From: Candidatus Gastranaerophilales bacterium
GTDB lineage: Bacteria; Cyanobacteriota; Vampirovibrionia; Gastranaerophilales; Gastranaerophilaceae
Assembly (NCBI GenBank): GCA_910587375.1
Contig: CAJULR010000035.1
Span: 74,064 to 138,063 of the forward strand
DNA length: 64,000 nt
Direction: 5' to 3'
Shown: positions 54,238 through 60,568 of the stretch, one piece after another
Numbering within the stretch: the stretch's first letter is position 1
Layout: each line of letters opens with the position of its first letter
Notes under the pieces: model-generated
Databases searched by the model: none
Told to the model about the DNA's origin: nothing
Seen by the model: the letters and a program-made list of their open reading frames with translations, nothing else
Made by a program: the position numbers and the translations under genes

Positions 54238-56967
54238 ATGTTCATCTTAAAAAAGTTGTTTAAAACCTTGCAGCTTAATTGCGCAATAACACACGTCCAA
54301 TTAACCCGCTTCCGTAGGTTGGGTTTTAACCCAACATCATTCAACCAGCGCGTCACCCTGAACCCAAAAAACTACGAATTCCAGGGTCTCAAGCAATGTT
54401 GGGCCTTCTCCCTTGTCGAAATGCTTATGGCGCTTTTGGTGGCGTCACTTCTTTTGGCGGCTTTGGCGCCTGTTATGACCAAAAAAATCAACGAAAACAT
54501 CGGAATTAACGGGCTTGGCGGCGTCATAAACCCGCCCGGCGGCTCATACTGCTGGAGCACCACATCAGGCGGCGCCAGCGAAAATATGGAATTTGACGCA
54601 AACGGCAACAGAGTGGTGAATTACACCACAGAAGCCGGCGTGTATTATGTAAACTTTGCCCTTGCTTCGGGTGGGGGCGGCGGGGGCGGAGCCTCTGAAT
54701 TTAAGAGCGATTCCGCCCATTTTACAGGCGCAAACGGCGCAGCTCTTAAAATTGAAACAAATATGGACGAATTCGACATCGTGTCCCTAATTGGCGGAGG
54801 CGGAGGCGGCGGAGGGGGCGCCGCTGTTGATAAATCCACAACTTGCACAGGGGCGACAAGCGCCGAAAAGTGCGCCTGCATGGGGTATAGTTACGACAGC
54901 AAAAATAATTTGTGCGTTTCAGAAAATTTAGGTTCAAAAAACTTAACAAATGCAAAAACAGCATGCCAAAATGTTACACCTCTTAACAAATGGCAACTGC
55001 CAACCATGGCACAGCTTGGAAATTGGGATTCAAGTTTAAGAAGCGTTTTGAAAATCAGCGGCAATGTATGGGCAGGGGATTCTGAAGGCTTTAATAACTA
55101 CGATTATTCATGCTCTTGCAATGGAAGCTCAAGGAGCGGATACTCTACGGCAGAATCTTGTTGTTCCGGGTGCAGCTACGGTACGTCAAATTCCACATCT
55201 GTTGTAAAGCAATGCAGCGGAAGCAAACCAAGCTATTGGAGCCAAACAGATTTTGGCAGCACCCATGACTCCTGCAGAAGCGATCAATATTACTGTATAT
55301 GCACAGCGAACCCCAATAGCACAAATACTTATTGTCAACAAGGCTTAATGTCATTGCGCTGTTTTAATAGCTGTAGCAGTTGTACAACAGCGTGTCAAAG
55401 TTGTGGCGGAAGCGCTAAAGACACCTGTGCAAGCACAATTAAATCAACCATAATAAGCACAGGAACATATTACAAATATTACCAATTATCAGGTGCAGCT
55501 TGGAATGCCGTGACAAACAATGAATCCGCAACAATTTCCAACAACACCTATTGCGTTTACAATGATTCATCTTCTGTTGGTGCGGAAGCCTTCTATTCGC
55601 TCTCCGGCGGAGGCGGAGGCGCCTCACCCTCCCTTGAAAATAACAGTTTCGCTTCAAACATTTTAGCCACATTCAGACAGAGAATAAGGGAAAATGTCGG
55701 CGGCTACATTGTTTTAGAAGTTGGCGAAGGCGGAAGCGGCGGTGCGGCAAGCACAGGCAAAGGCCAAAAACCCGCAAACGGCGCAGCAGGCGGCAGAAGC
55801 TGTATCGCAATTACAGGAACCAACAAGGCAGATGTGAAATACAGAGTTTGTGTTCCGGGCGGAAAATTCGGCTATAGCGGGGACGGCACAAAGACAAACG
55901 CCGAAACCGAAGGCTGGGGCGCAGCAGGCGGCGAAACCGCGCTTTCAAACGCATGTTACGCGATAGATTACGCCTTTAACCCGGCAGGAACCACTGTTGA
56001 ATTCAGCTGTACAAAGAAAGGAAACGGCGGAACAGCAGGCGGTGCTTCCACAAGCAACCCGACAGCAGGCGGAAAAGGCGGGGCCTCCCCTATTAACACA
56101 ATCCAGGTTGGCGGAACAGCCGTTGTGAATGGGATTAACGCCGCAAGCACAAACTACGGAGCAGGCGGAGGCGGGGGTTCAGCCTCAAAAACAGGGCTTG
56201 GAACATCCGGCTCTTTAAGCTTCGGCAAGGGCGGAAACGGCGCAGGGGGCCACATTTACCTTAATTACAAAATAAGATATGACGCAGCGGGCGGCGGAGG
56301 CGGAGGCGCCGGAAGCGTTGCCATTGTAAGGGAATACCGCGTAAACCAAGGCGAATGCACGTTTATCATAGGAAAAGGCGGAGGCGGCGGAAACGTTGCA
56401 ACAGACGGCATTAAAGGCGGCGACACAAGTGTAGTCTGCACAAACAGTGGCGGCGAAACATTCAGGGTATACGGCGGCGAAGGCGGCAAAAAAGGCGCCA
56501 CAGCCACAACCCTTGGCGGGCTTTCTGTCGGAGGCGCAGGCGGAGCACACGGACAATACAGCGACGATGTGACAGGGCTTCCGCCATCCAAATTCACGCC
56601 TAAGACAGGGCTTGACGGCACGCAGGGCGGTATCAACGATGACACCCATACAAATTACGTTCCTGTGGTCTACAGCGCAGGCGGCAGAGGAGGGCAAGGC
56701 GGAACAGGCAAAAAAGGCGGCTGCGGCGGGCTTTTGAACGATGACTTCTGCACCTATGCAACAGACATTGTCCCCGGTATGAACACTATAAACGGGGTAG
56801 GGCTTGCCGTTGGGGATGTAAAATTCCCCGATTTAACGGTGGCAGATAATTATGGCGAATCGGGCTCCGGCGGCGGGGGCGGAGGCTGGCATATGCAAAC
56901 AGGCTCCGGCCAAGGGGGCGACGGCCTTGGAGGCTTTGCGTGCATATGGTGGGAAAAGCTGGAATGA
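54238..56967 (+). CDS. Gly-rich prepilin-like protein with embedded Cys-rich lectin-like segment
   Basis: ATG 54238 has AAAGGG upstream. At residue 57 a type IV prepilin-like signature begins, FSLVEMLMALLVASLLLAAL, preceded by WA rather than the usual Gly and by a 56-residue leader. The leader is encoded partly by two palindromic repeats. The mature part has many runs of four to nine Gly, like the glycine-rich domain of Melainabacterial pilins. A 240-residue Cys-rich part at about 215-455 resembles DUF1566/FISUMP (KWQLPTMAQLGNW, YWSQTDF, SLRCF). It is probably exported and assembled or displayed at the surface. Higher GC than neighbours, from Gly codons. Confidence 0.85.
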   Translation: MFILKKLFKTLQLNCAITHVQLTRFRRLGFNPTSFNQRVTLNPKNYEFQGLKQCWAFSLVEMLMALLVASLLLAALAPVMTKKINENIGINGLGGVINPPGGSYCWSTTSGGASENMEFDANGNRVVNYTTEAGVYYVNFALASGGGGGGGASEFKSDSAHFTGANGAALKIETNMDEFDIVSLIGGGGGGGGGAAVDKSTTCTGATSAEKCACMGYSYDSKNNLCVSENLGSKNLTNAKTACQNVTPLNKWQLPTMAQLGNWDSSLRSVLKISGNVWAGDSEGFNNYDYSCSCNGSSRSGYSTAESCCSGCSYGTSNSTSVVKQCSGSKPSYWSQTDFGSTHDSCRSDQYYCICTANPNSTNTYCQQGLMSLRCFNSCSSCTTACQSCGGSAKDTCASTIKSTIISTGTYYKYYQLSGAAWNAVTNNESATISNNTYCVYNDSSSVGAEAFYSLSGGGGGASPSLENNSFASNILATFRQRIRENVGGYIVLEVGEGGSGGAASTGKGQKPANGAAGGRSCIAITGTNKADVKYRVCVPGGKFGYSGDGTKTNAETEGWGAAGGETALSNACYAIDYAFNPAGTTVEFSCTKKGNGGTAGGASTSNPTAGGKGGASPINTIQVGGTAVVNGINAASTNYGAGGGGGSASKTGLGTSGSLSFGKGGNGAGGHIYLNYKIRYDAAGGGGGGAGSVAIVREYRVNQGECTFIIGKGGGGGNVATDGIKGGDTSVVCTNSGGETFRVYGGEGGKKGATATTLGGLSVGGAGGAHGQYSDDVTGLPPSKFTPKTGLDGTQGGINDDTHTNYVPVVYSAGGRGGQGGTGKKGGCGGLLNDDFCTYATDIVPGMNTINGVGLAVGDVKFPDLTVADNYGESGSGGGGGGWHMQTGSGQGGDGLGGFACIWWEKLE
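54318..54390. repeat. Two palindromic repeats within the prepilin leader
   Basis: GTTGGGTT/AACCCAAC (54318-54335) and ACCCTGAA/TT-CAGGGT (54355-54387) are both translated in frame before the export signature. The second is related to the pyrK repeat. Confidence 0.6.
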
Positions 56968-57252
56968 CACGGGGAGGTGCGCAGTTCAGTGTCGCCCTGT
57001 CCGCCAAGTTCATCGCTTGCCGTCACGGCCTCACATACTTAAGGCCCGCTCGGTCTCATTGGATGCGTCGCGTCACAATTCGACCGTCGCTAAGATTTTA
57101 GAACGATAAACAATTTCTCGGGGCGTTTTTGTAACCTTAGCGCCCCTTTTCTTTTGCGGGTTTTTGACGGACGCGAAGCGTGCCTTGCGAGGAAAATGTT
57201 GAATTTTTCGAGCTGTCAAATAATCCAAGACAGCGGGTTTTATTTGAAGGTG
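56968..57252. other. GC-rich gene-free stretch after the prepilin gene
   Basis: No gene is supported. Besides the terminator at 57.12 kb there is a GC-rich stretch (56.97-57.1 kb) unlike its surroundings, which may be prepilin-gene debris. Confidence 0.5.
57120..57156 (+). terminator. Prepilin gene terminator
   Basis: GGGGCG and CGCCCC pair with a 15-nt loop, followed by TTTTCTTTT. Confidence 0.8.
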
Positions 57253-57280
57253 TTGAAAATTTAAATTAATCGTTTATAAT
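57253..57280 (+). promoter_or_regulatory. Antisense promoter, locus II
   Basis: TTGAAA (57253-57258), 16 bp, TATAAT (57275-57280). The same box pair with similar flanking AT sequence recurs at 57977. Confidence 0.8.
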
Positions 57281-57286
57281 ATAGTC

Positions 57287-57397
57287 ATAGGGGGAAGCTC
57301 CAAAGAAATGGTACTTCCTTAGAGCTTCACTTCGTACCCTATAGCCAAATTAATAATAATTTAATGACCGCTATAATTACCGTTATGGCGGTCTTTA
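57287..57397 (+). ncRNA. Predicted antisense RNA of locus II
   Basis: It starts with ATAGGG...CCCTAT basal stem, AAGCTC...GAGCTT inner stem and the one-sided internal loop CACTTCGTA (57287-57342). It then runs antisense to the peptide gene to GACCGC...GCGGTC (57366-57393) followed by TTTATT. Confidence 0.65.
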
Positions 57398-57413
57398 TTA
57401 TCTTTACAGCCAT
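57339..57413 (-). CDS. Hydrophobic 24-residue peptide, toxin-like (locus II)
   Basis: Minus strand, AAAGGAGG upstream, ATG at 57413. MAVKIIKTAITVIIAVIK followed by LLLIWL forms one apolar helix with three Lys. Its stop lies in the conserved hairpin, and an inverted repeat inside the ORF acts as the antisense terminator. No family name is claimed. The pattern matches membrane-acting type I toxin peptides. Confidence 0.6.
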   Translation of the reverse strand: MAVKIIKTAITVIIAVIKLLLIWL

Positions 57414-57420
57414 AGTTCAT

Positions 57421-57466
57421 CCCTCCTTTCCGCGTGTTCTTCGTAAAATACGTGTGCAGCGGAGGG
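57421..57466 (-). promoter_or_regulatory. Hairpin hiding the ribosome binding site, locus II
   Basis: CCCTCC at the start of the leader (57466 side) pairs with GGAGGG of the ribosome binding site (57421 side). Confidence 0.5.
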
Positions 57467-57469
57467 TTT

Positions 57470-57514
57470 TGGCACTTACCCTAAACTATTTAGTTGTTTT
57501 TTTGTTAAATTCAA
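57470..57514 (-). promoter_or_regulatory. Toxin-like gene II: promoter and conserved UTR word
   Basis: TTGAAT (57514-57509), 16 bp, TAAATA (57492-57487). The predicted RNA begins TAGGGTAAGTGCC, as in locus I. Confidence 0.6.
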
Positions 57515-57655
57515 ACATGGCCCGTAATTACCTATAGGCTCAATATTCAGCGCGGCGGCTATTTTTAGCCTTTTCAAACTTGGAAGCGTTTCTCCTCTTC
57601 CGATTTTTATTATAGCCCAATTTGAAATAAATACAAACAAATTCTTCTTAAGAGG
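57476..57655 (-). pseudogene. Remnant of an XRE helix-turn-helix gene
   Basis: An open minus-strand stretch of 59 codons, preceded directly by a stop, reads SNWAIIKIGRGETLPSLKRL and then KIAAALNIEPIGNYGP. This matches the second half of an XRE domain. The first helices and the start are missing. The promoter of toxin-like gene II lies in its 3' end. The rest of 57.5-57.72 kb shows nothing more. Confidence 0.55.
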
Positions 57656-57751
57656 TGTTTATTGCCTCAACGGCAAAATTCACTTTCTTGTATGATTTAA
57701 AAAGCACACAGGCGTTATACCATAGAATTGGCAAGCCCTAGAGGCTCACTT

Positions 57752-57796
57752 CCCCTTCCAAACAACACAGTTGTTAACTTGAGTTGGAAAGGAGGT
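57752..57796 (+). promoter_or_regulatory. Hairpin hiding the ribosome binding site, locus III
   Basis: TTCCAA (57756-57761) pairs with TTGGAA (57784-57789), with an inner AACAAC/GTTGTT stem, directly before AAAGGAGGTG. Confidence 0.6.
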
Positions 57797-57797
57797 G

Positions 57798-57869
57798 ATG
57801 CAAGAGGTGTTTATTACTGAAAAAGCGCTACTTCTTATCTTGCTGATAATAATAGCGCTTAAAGACTAA
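57798..57869 (+). CDS. Hydrophobic 20-23 residue peptide, toxin-like (locus III)
   Basis: From ATG 57798 the peptide is MQEVFITEKALLLILLIIIA plus LKD. A GTG at 57807 has better spacing to AAAGGAGG (20 residues). The sequence is similar in pattern to holin-like type I toxins of Firmicutes. An inverted repeat AAGCGCTA/TAGCGCTT (57823-57860) is within the ORF, and the hairpin at 57876-57913 follows. Confidence 0.6.
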   Translation: MQEVFITEKALLLILLIIIALKD

Positions 57870-57917
57870 ACATTTAGGGCTTTCAAAGGGAATGTATCGA
57901 GCATTCCCGCCCTTTAT
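57819..57917 (-). ncRNA. Predicted antisense RNA of locus III
   Basis: It starts near 57917, folds as AGGGC/GCCCT plus GGGAATG/CATTCCC with a TTTGAAA one-sided loop, and ends at the in-ORF inverted repeat with a T run. Confidence 0.6.
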
Positions 57918-57923
57918 ATTTTC

Positions 57924-57951
57924 ATTATACCTCAATTTTTGCCAAATTCAA
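57924..57951 (-). promoter_or_regulatory. Antisense promoter, locus III
   Basis: TTGAAT (57951-57946), 16 bp, TATAAT (57929-57924). Confidence 0.75.
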
Positions 57952-57976
57952 CATGAAATAGCTTCATTTAGATGTG

Positions 57977-58004
57977 TTGAAAATTTCAATTAATCGTTTA
58001 TAAT
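57977..58004 (+). promoter_or_regulatory. Antisense promoter, locus IV
   Basis: TTGAAA (57977-57982), 16 bp, TATAAT (57999-58004), and nearly the same spacer as locus II. Confidence 0.8.
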
Positions 58005-58010
58005 AAAAGC

Positions 58011-58130
58011 ATAGGGGGAAGCCCCCGATAGGCTTCTTAAACTAATCGAGGACTTCACTTAGTACCCTATGATGTTAAAACTTTAATGCTACTATGAATA
58101 GCGTTGCTACGATTAGTAGCATTATTATTT
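58011..58130 (+). ncRNA. Predicted antisense RNA of locus IV
   Basis: ATAGGG...CCCTAT basal stem, GAAG...CTTC and GAT...ATC inner pairs, CACTTAGTA loop (58011-58070). The terminator repeat AATGCTACT/AGTAGCATT (58085-58123) lies inside the peptide ORF, then ATTATTTG. Confidence 0.6.
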
Positions 58131-58143
58131 GCTCTGATGACAA
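58075..58143 (-). CDS. Hydrophobic 22-residue peptide, toxin-like (locus IV)
   Basis: A TTG start at 58143 with AAGGGA upstream gives SSEQIIMLLIVATLFIVALK plus F. An ATG at 58122 would give 15 residues. It is one apolar helix with one Lys, with the inverted repeat inside. Start less certain than in loci I-III, and no leader hairpin was found. Confidence 0.5.
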   Translation of the reverse strand: MSSEQIIMLLIVATLFIVALKF

Positions 58144-58167
58144 AGTCGGTCCCTTTTCAAAAATCGT

Positions 58168-58196
58168 GTTATTTGCCCGATATATTTGCCTTTCAA
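58168..58196 (-). promoter_or_regulatory. Possible promoter of toxin-like gene IV
   Basis: TTGAAA (58196-58191), 17 bp, AATAAC (58173-58168). Confidence 0.4.
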
Positions 58197-58292
58197 GCTG
58201 TTAAAATATTTTTATGCACTCTATCATAACGATAGAATATTCAAAATAAATTAGTGCTAAACTTGTAAAATAGCTAAATAGAAAGGTTTATT

Positions 58293-58505
58293 ATGACAAA
58301 AGTGAATTACACGCTTGAAGAATTGCTTTCAAAAATGCTTGTCCTGCAATCCACACTTGAATATGAGGCAAATGCGCTCGACGCCTTGATAAAAACCGCA
58401 TACGATTACGCACAAAATAAGGACAAAGAGCTTGTCTACCTTTTTGACGCACTGAAAAGCAAGGTGGACAACATAAAGCGCGTCGTGCAGACAAGCGAAG
58501 AGTAA
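58293..58505 (+). CDS. Uncharacterised 70-residue protein
   Basis: ATG 58293 with AGAAAGG upstream. The helical peptide has acidic and aliphatic heptads (YTLEELLSKMLVLQSTLEYE) and no known motif. It heads a run of three small genes before prmC, but the 83-bp gap to the next gene leaves operon membership open. Confidence 0.7.
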   Translation: MTKVNYTLEELLSKMLVLQSTLEYEANALDALIKTAYDYAQNKDKELVYLFDALKSKVDNIKRVVQTSEE

Positions 58506-58588
58506 AATTTCACGCAATTTTGCAGGGCGGGCAGGTTTTATAAAAGAAACAGGTTTTATAAAATTGCAAACAATGGTAAAATGAAGAT

Positions 58589-58777
58589 ATGGACGAAAAG
58601 ATAAGGTTTTTAGAAGAACGCAAGCTGGCGCGCACAATTAAGGCAGAACAGGAAAGAGAAACTGAGCATTCAACCAAGCAAAAAGAGCTCTTTCAAAAAA
58701 CTGCCACAAACCCGATTGGACGCGCGTTTTTAAAATTCGTCCACACTAAACACAAATTCAACATCGAAGATTTATAA
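58589..58777 (+). CDS. Uncharacterised 62-residue charged protein
   Basis: Highly charged, starting MDEKIRFLEERKLARTIKAE and containing Lys/Gln/Glu runs, then NPIGRAFLKFVHTKHKF. It is coiled-coil-like and soluble. The stop is one base from the next ATG, which suggests coupled translation. Only a weak GAAGA site precedes it. Confidence 0.65.
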   Translation: MDEKIRFLEERKLARTIKAEQERETEHSTKQKELFQKTATNPIGRAFLKFVHTKHKFNIEDL

Positions 58778-58778
58778 A

Positions 58779-59291
58779 ATGTTTTACATAAAGCAAAATT
58801 TGTTTTTATATCTGACACCAAGGCAAAAATCGCAACTTTTAAGCTTTTTGAAATCGTTTGTAAAAAAGCACTCAAACCTTAGCACAGAGGACATTTTCGA
58901 CAAATTTGCCGAGGAAGAATATTATTATTTTGAAATTAATAATCCGCATTTTGAATTTATAATTGAATACCTTGAAAATGAAGAGTTTATAAGGGATTTC
59001 AAGGTTTTTACAAAATCTGTTTTTGACGAGATGAAATATAAAGAGCTCCAAAAGCCAATTATAGAGGCGCAAAAAGCAAAAGCAAAGGAATTTCGAAAAA
59101 AGGCGCAGGATTTTAAAATGAGCAAAATGAAGCCCACAAAAAAACAGCTTTATTATTACGAAAAAGTGGCAAAAGCGCACGGGGTTCAAATGCAGGATGT
59201 GTCAAACGCGTCAAGGCTTGATTTAAGAAATTGGATTATGGAAATTATTGACCCGAAAGAAGAAACGGGGGAGGACACCAGCTTTGATTAG
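58779..59291 (+). CDS. Uncharacterised 170-residue protein upstream of prmC
   Basis: Acidic and aromatic-rich. The first two thirds are helical (EEEYYYFEINNPHFEFIIEY). The last third reads KPTKKQLYYYEKVAKAHG and ASRLDLRNWIMEIID, which looks like a small helical nucleic-acid-binding motif but has no assigned family. It is coupled with the preceding small gene and overlaps prmC by 8 bp. Confidence 0.8.
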   Translation: MFYIKQNLFLYLTPRQKSQLLSFLKSFVKKHSNLSTEDIFDKFAEEEYYYFEINNPHFEFIIEYLENEEFIRDFKVFTKSVFDEMKYKELQKPIIEAQKAKAKEFRKKAQDFKMSKMKPTKKQLYYYEKVAKAHGVQMQDVSNASRLDLRNWIMEIIDPKEETGEDTSFD

Positions 59292-60171
59292 ACAGGTTGA
59301 AAAAATTCTAACGCAGGGCGGCATTGAAAAAAGCGAAGCAAGGGCGGAGGCAGAGCTTATTGTGACCGAAATTTCAGGGCTTAAAATTGAAAAAATCCTT
59401 ATTTTGAGCTCAGGGGAAGAGTTTTCAGACAGCATAAAGGCTAAAATCCTTAATATAGCAGAGCAAAGAATAAAAACCAAGGCGCCAATTCAGCATATAC
59501 TTGGCTTTGCATATTTTATGGGCGACAAATTTTTTGTGGATAAAAATGTGCTTATTCCAAGGCCCGAAACGGAGCTTTTGGTTAACTGTGCGGCAAAAAT
59601 TGGCCGAAAAATCACTTCCGCAAAAGGATTTCAAGGACCGCTTAACATTTTAGACATTGGAACAGGGTGCGGCTGCATTCCGATTGAAATCTCTAAAAGC
59701 TTATCAGATGTGCCGCTGGAAGCTATGGGAGTTGATATTTCAACAGACGCACTTCGGGTTGCAATTAAAAATATGGAAACTTTAGGTGAGCAACGACGCG
59801 TCATTTTTAGAAAATCAGACGTATTTAGCGGGCTTCGCCCCATTGATAAATTTGATATAATTGTTTCAAACCCGCCATACATCCCAATTTCCGCGCGCCT
59901 CACGCTTCAAAACGAAGTGAAAAATTTTGACCCGGATTTGGCACTTTTTGCCCCCGATAAAGACGGCGTAGAATTTTATAAGCGCATTTTAGAAGGCGCA
60001 AAAAAACACCTGAAACCAAACGGCTATGTGCTTTTTGAGATTGGCTTTACAAACAGCATTTCGCAGGCGCCAATTGTTTCCGCCCTTGGAGAGCAAAACG
60101 GTTTCAAGCTTGAATTTATCGAAAAAGACTTAGCAGGAATTGAGCGTGTGATGTGTTTTTGCGCACAATAA
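59284..60171 (+). CDS. prmC: Peptide chain release factor methyltransferase PrmC
   Basis: PrmC methylates the Gln of GGQ in release factors. The TTG at 59284 with GAGG 8 nt upstream fits best and gives 295 residues. The SAM site LDIGTGCGCIPIEIS near 128 and the catalytic IVSNPPYIP near 200 are clear. HILGFAYFMGDKFFVDKNVLIPRPETELLV precedes them. Translationally coupled to the upstream unknown gene. Confidence 0.94.
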   Translation: MIRQVEKILTQGGIEKSEARAEAELIVTEISGLKIEKILILSSGEEFSDSIKAKILNIAEQRIKTKAPIQHILGFAYFMGDKFFVDKNVLIPRPETELLVNCAAKIGRKITSAKGFQGPLNILDIGTGCGCIPIEISKSLSDVPLEAMGVDISTDALRVAIKNMETLGEQRRVIFRKSDVFSGLRPIDKFDIIVSNPPYIPISARLTLQNEVKNFDPDLALFAPDKDGVEFYKRILEGAKKHLKPNGYVLFEIGFTNSISQAPIVSALGEQNGFKLEFIEKDLAGIERVMCFCAQ

Positions 60172-60227
60172 AAACAAAAACCGGCCAAAAATCAATAAAG
60201 ACGTAAAGGCACACAGAAAAGCTATGT

Positions 60228-60557
60228 CTAGCCTTGGTTTTCAGCGTTCTCTTTTACAACTTCGCCTTCAATAATTGCGTCTTTAGCGTTTTTAGATTTT
60301 CTGTATTCAACAAAATCCATCAAAACTTTGTCAAAATCAAACGCCCAAAGCAAAGGAATTATCCAACCAGCAACGCTCCAAGCAAAGAATAGGTTTATTA
60401 AAAATATCCAAAGAATTTGCGGATGTTTTCTGTAGGCCGCAACAATTGTCGGGATAAAATATATAACAAGCCCAAAGCCAAGCCAAAAAATGTTCAGGGC
60501 AAGGCCGATTATAATTCCTAAAAATATAAGTGCTAATATTCCAATTAAAATTTCCAT
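60228..60557 (-). CDS. Superinfection immunity-like (Imm) membrane protein
   Basis: The 109-residue protein has two or three hydrophobic helices, YFIPTIVAAYRKHPQILWIF and the later WSVAGWIIPLLWAF, matching the phage T4 Imm-like family (superinfection immunity). In phage T4 such a protein blocks injection of other phage DNA, but bacterial homologues are widespread with unknown role. It lies 11 bp after the CorC-type gene on the same strand. A charged Lys/Glu tail follows the helices. Confidence 0.8.
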   Translation of the reverse strand: MEILIGILALIFLGIIIGLALNIFWLGFGLVIYFIPTIVAAYRKHPQILWIFLINLFFAWSVAGWIIPLLWAFDFDKVLMDFVEYRKSKNAKDAIIEGEVVKENAENQG

Positions 60558-60568
60558 ACCCGATTCCT

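Noticed and set aside
56215..56697. Long open frames antisense to the Gly-rich gene
   Set aside because: They are the mirror of GGN-rich codons, giving Pro/Ala-rich frames without starts or ribosome binding sites.
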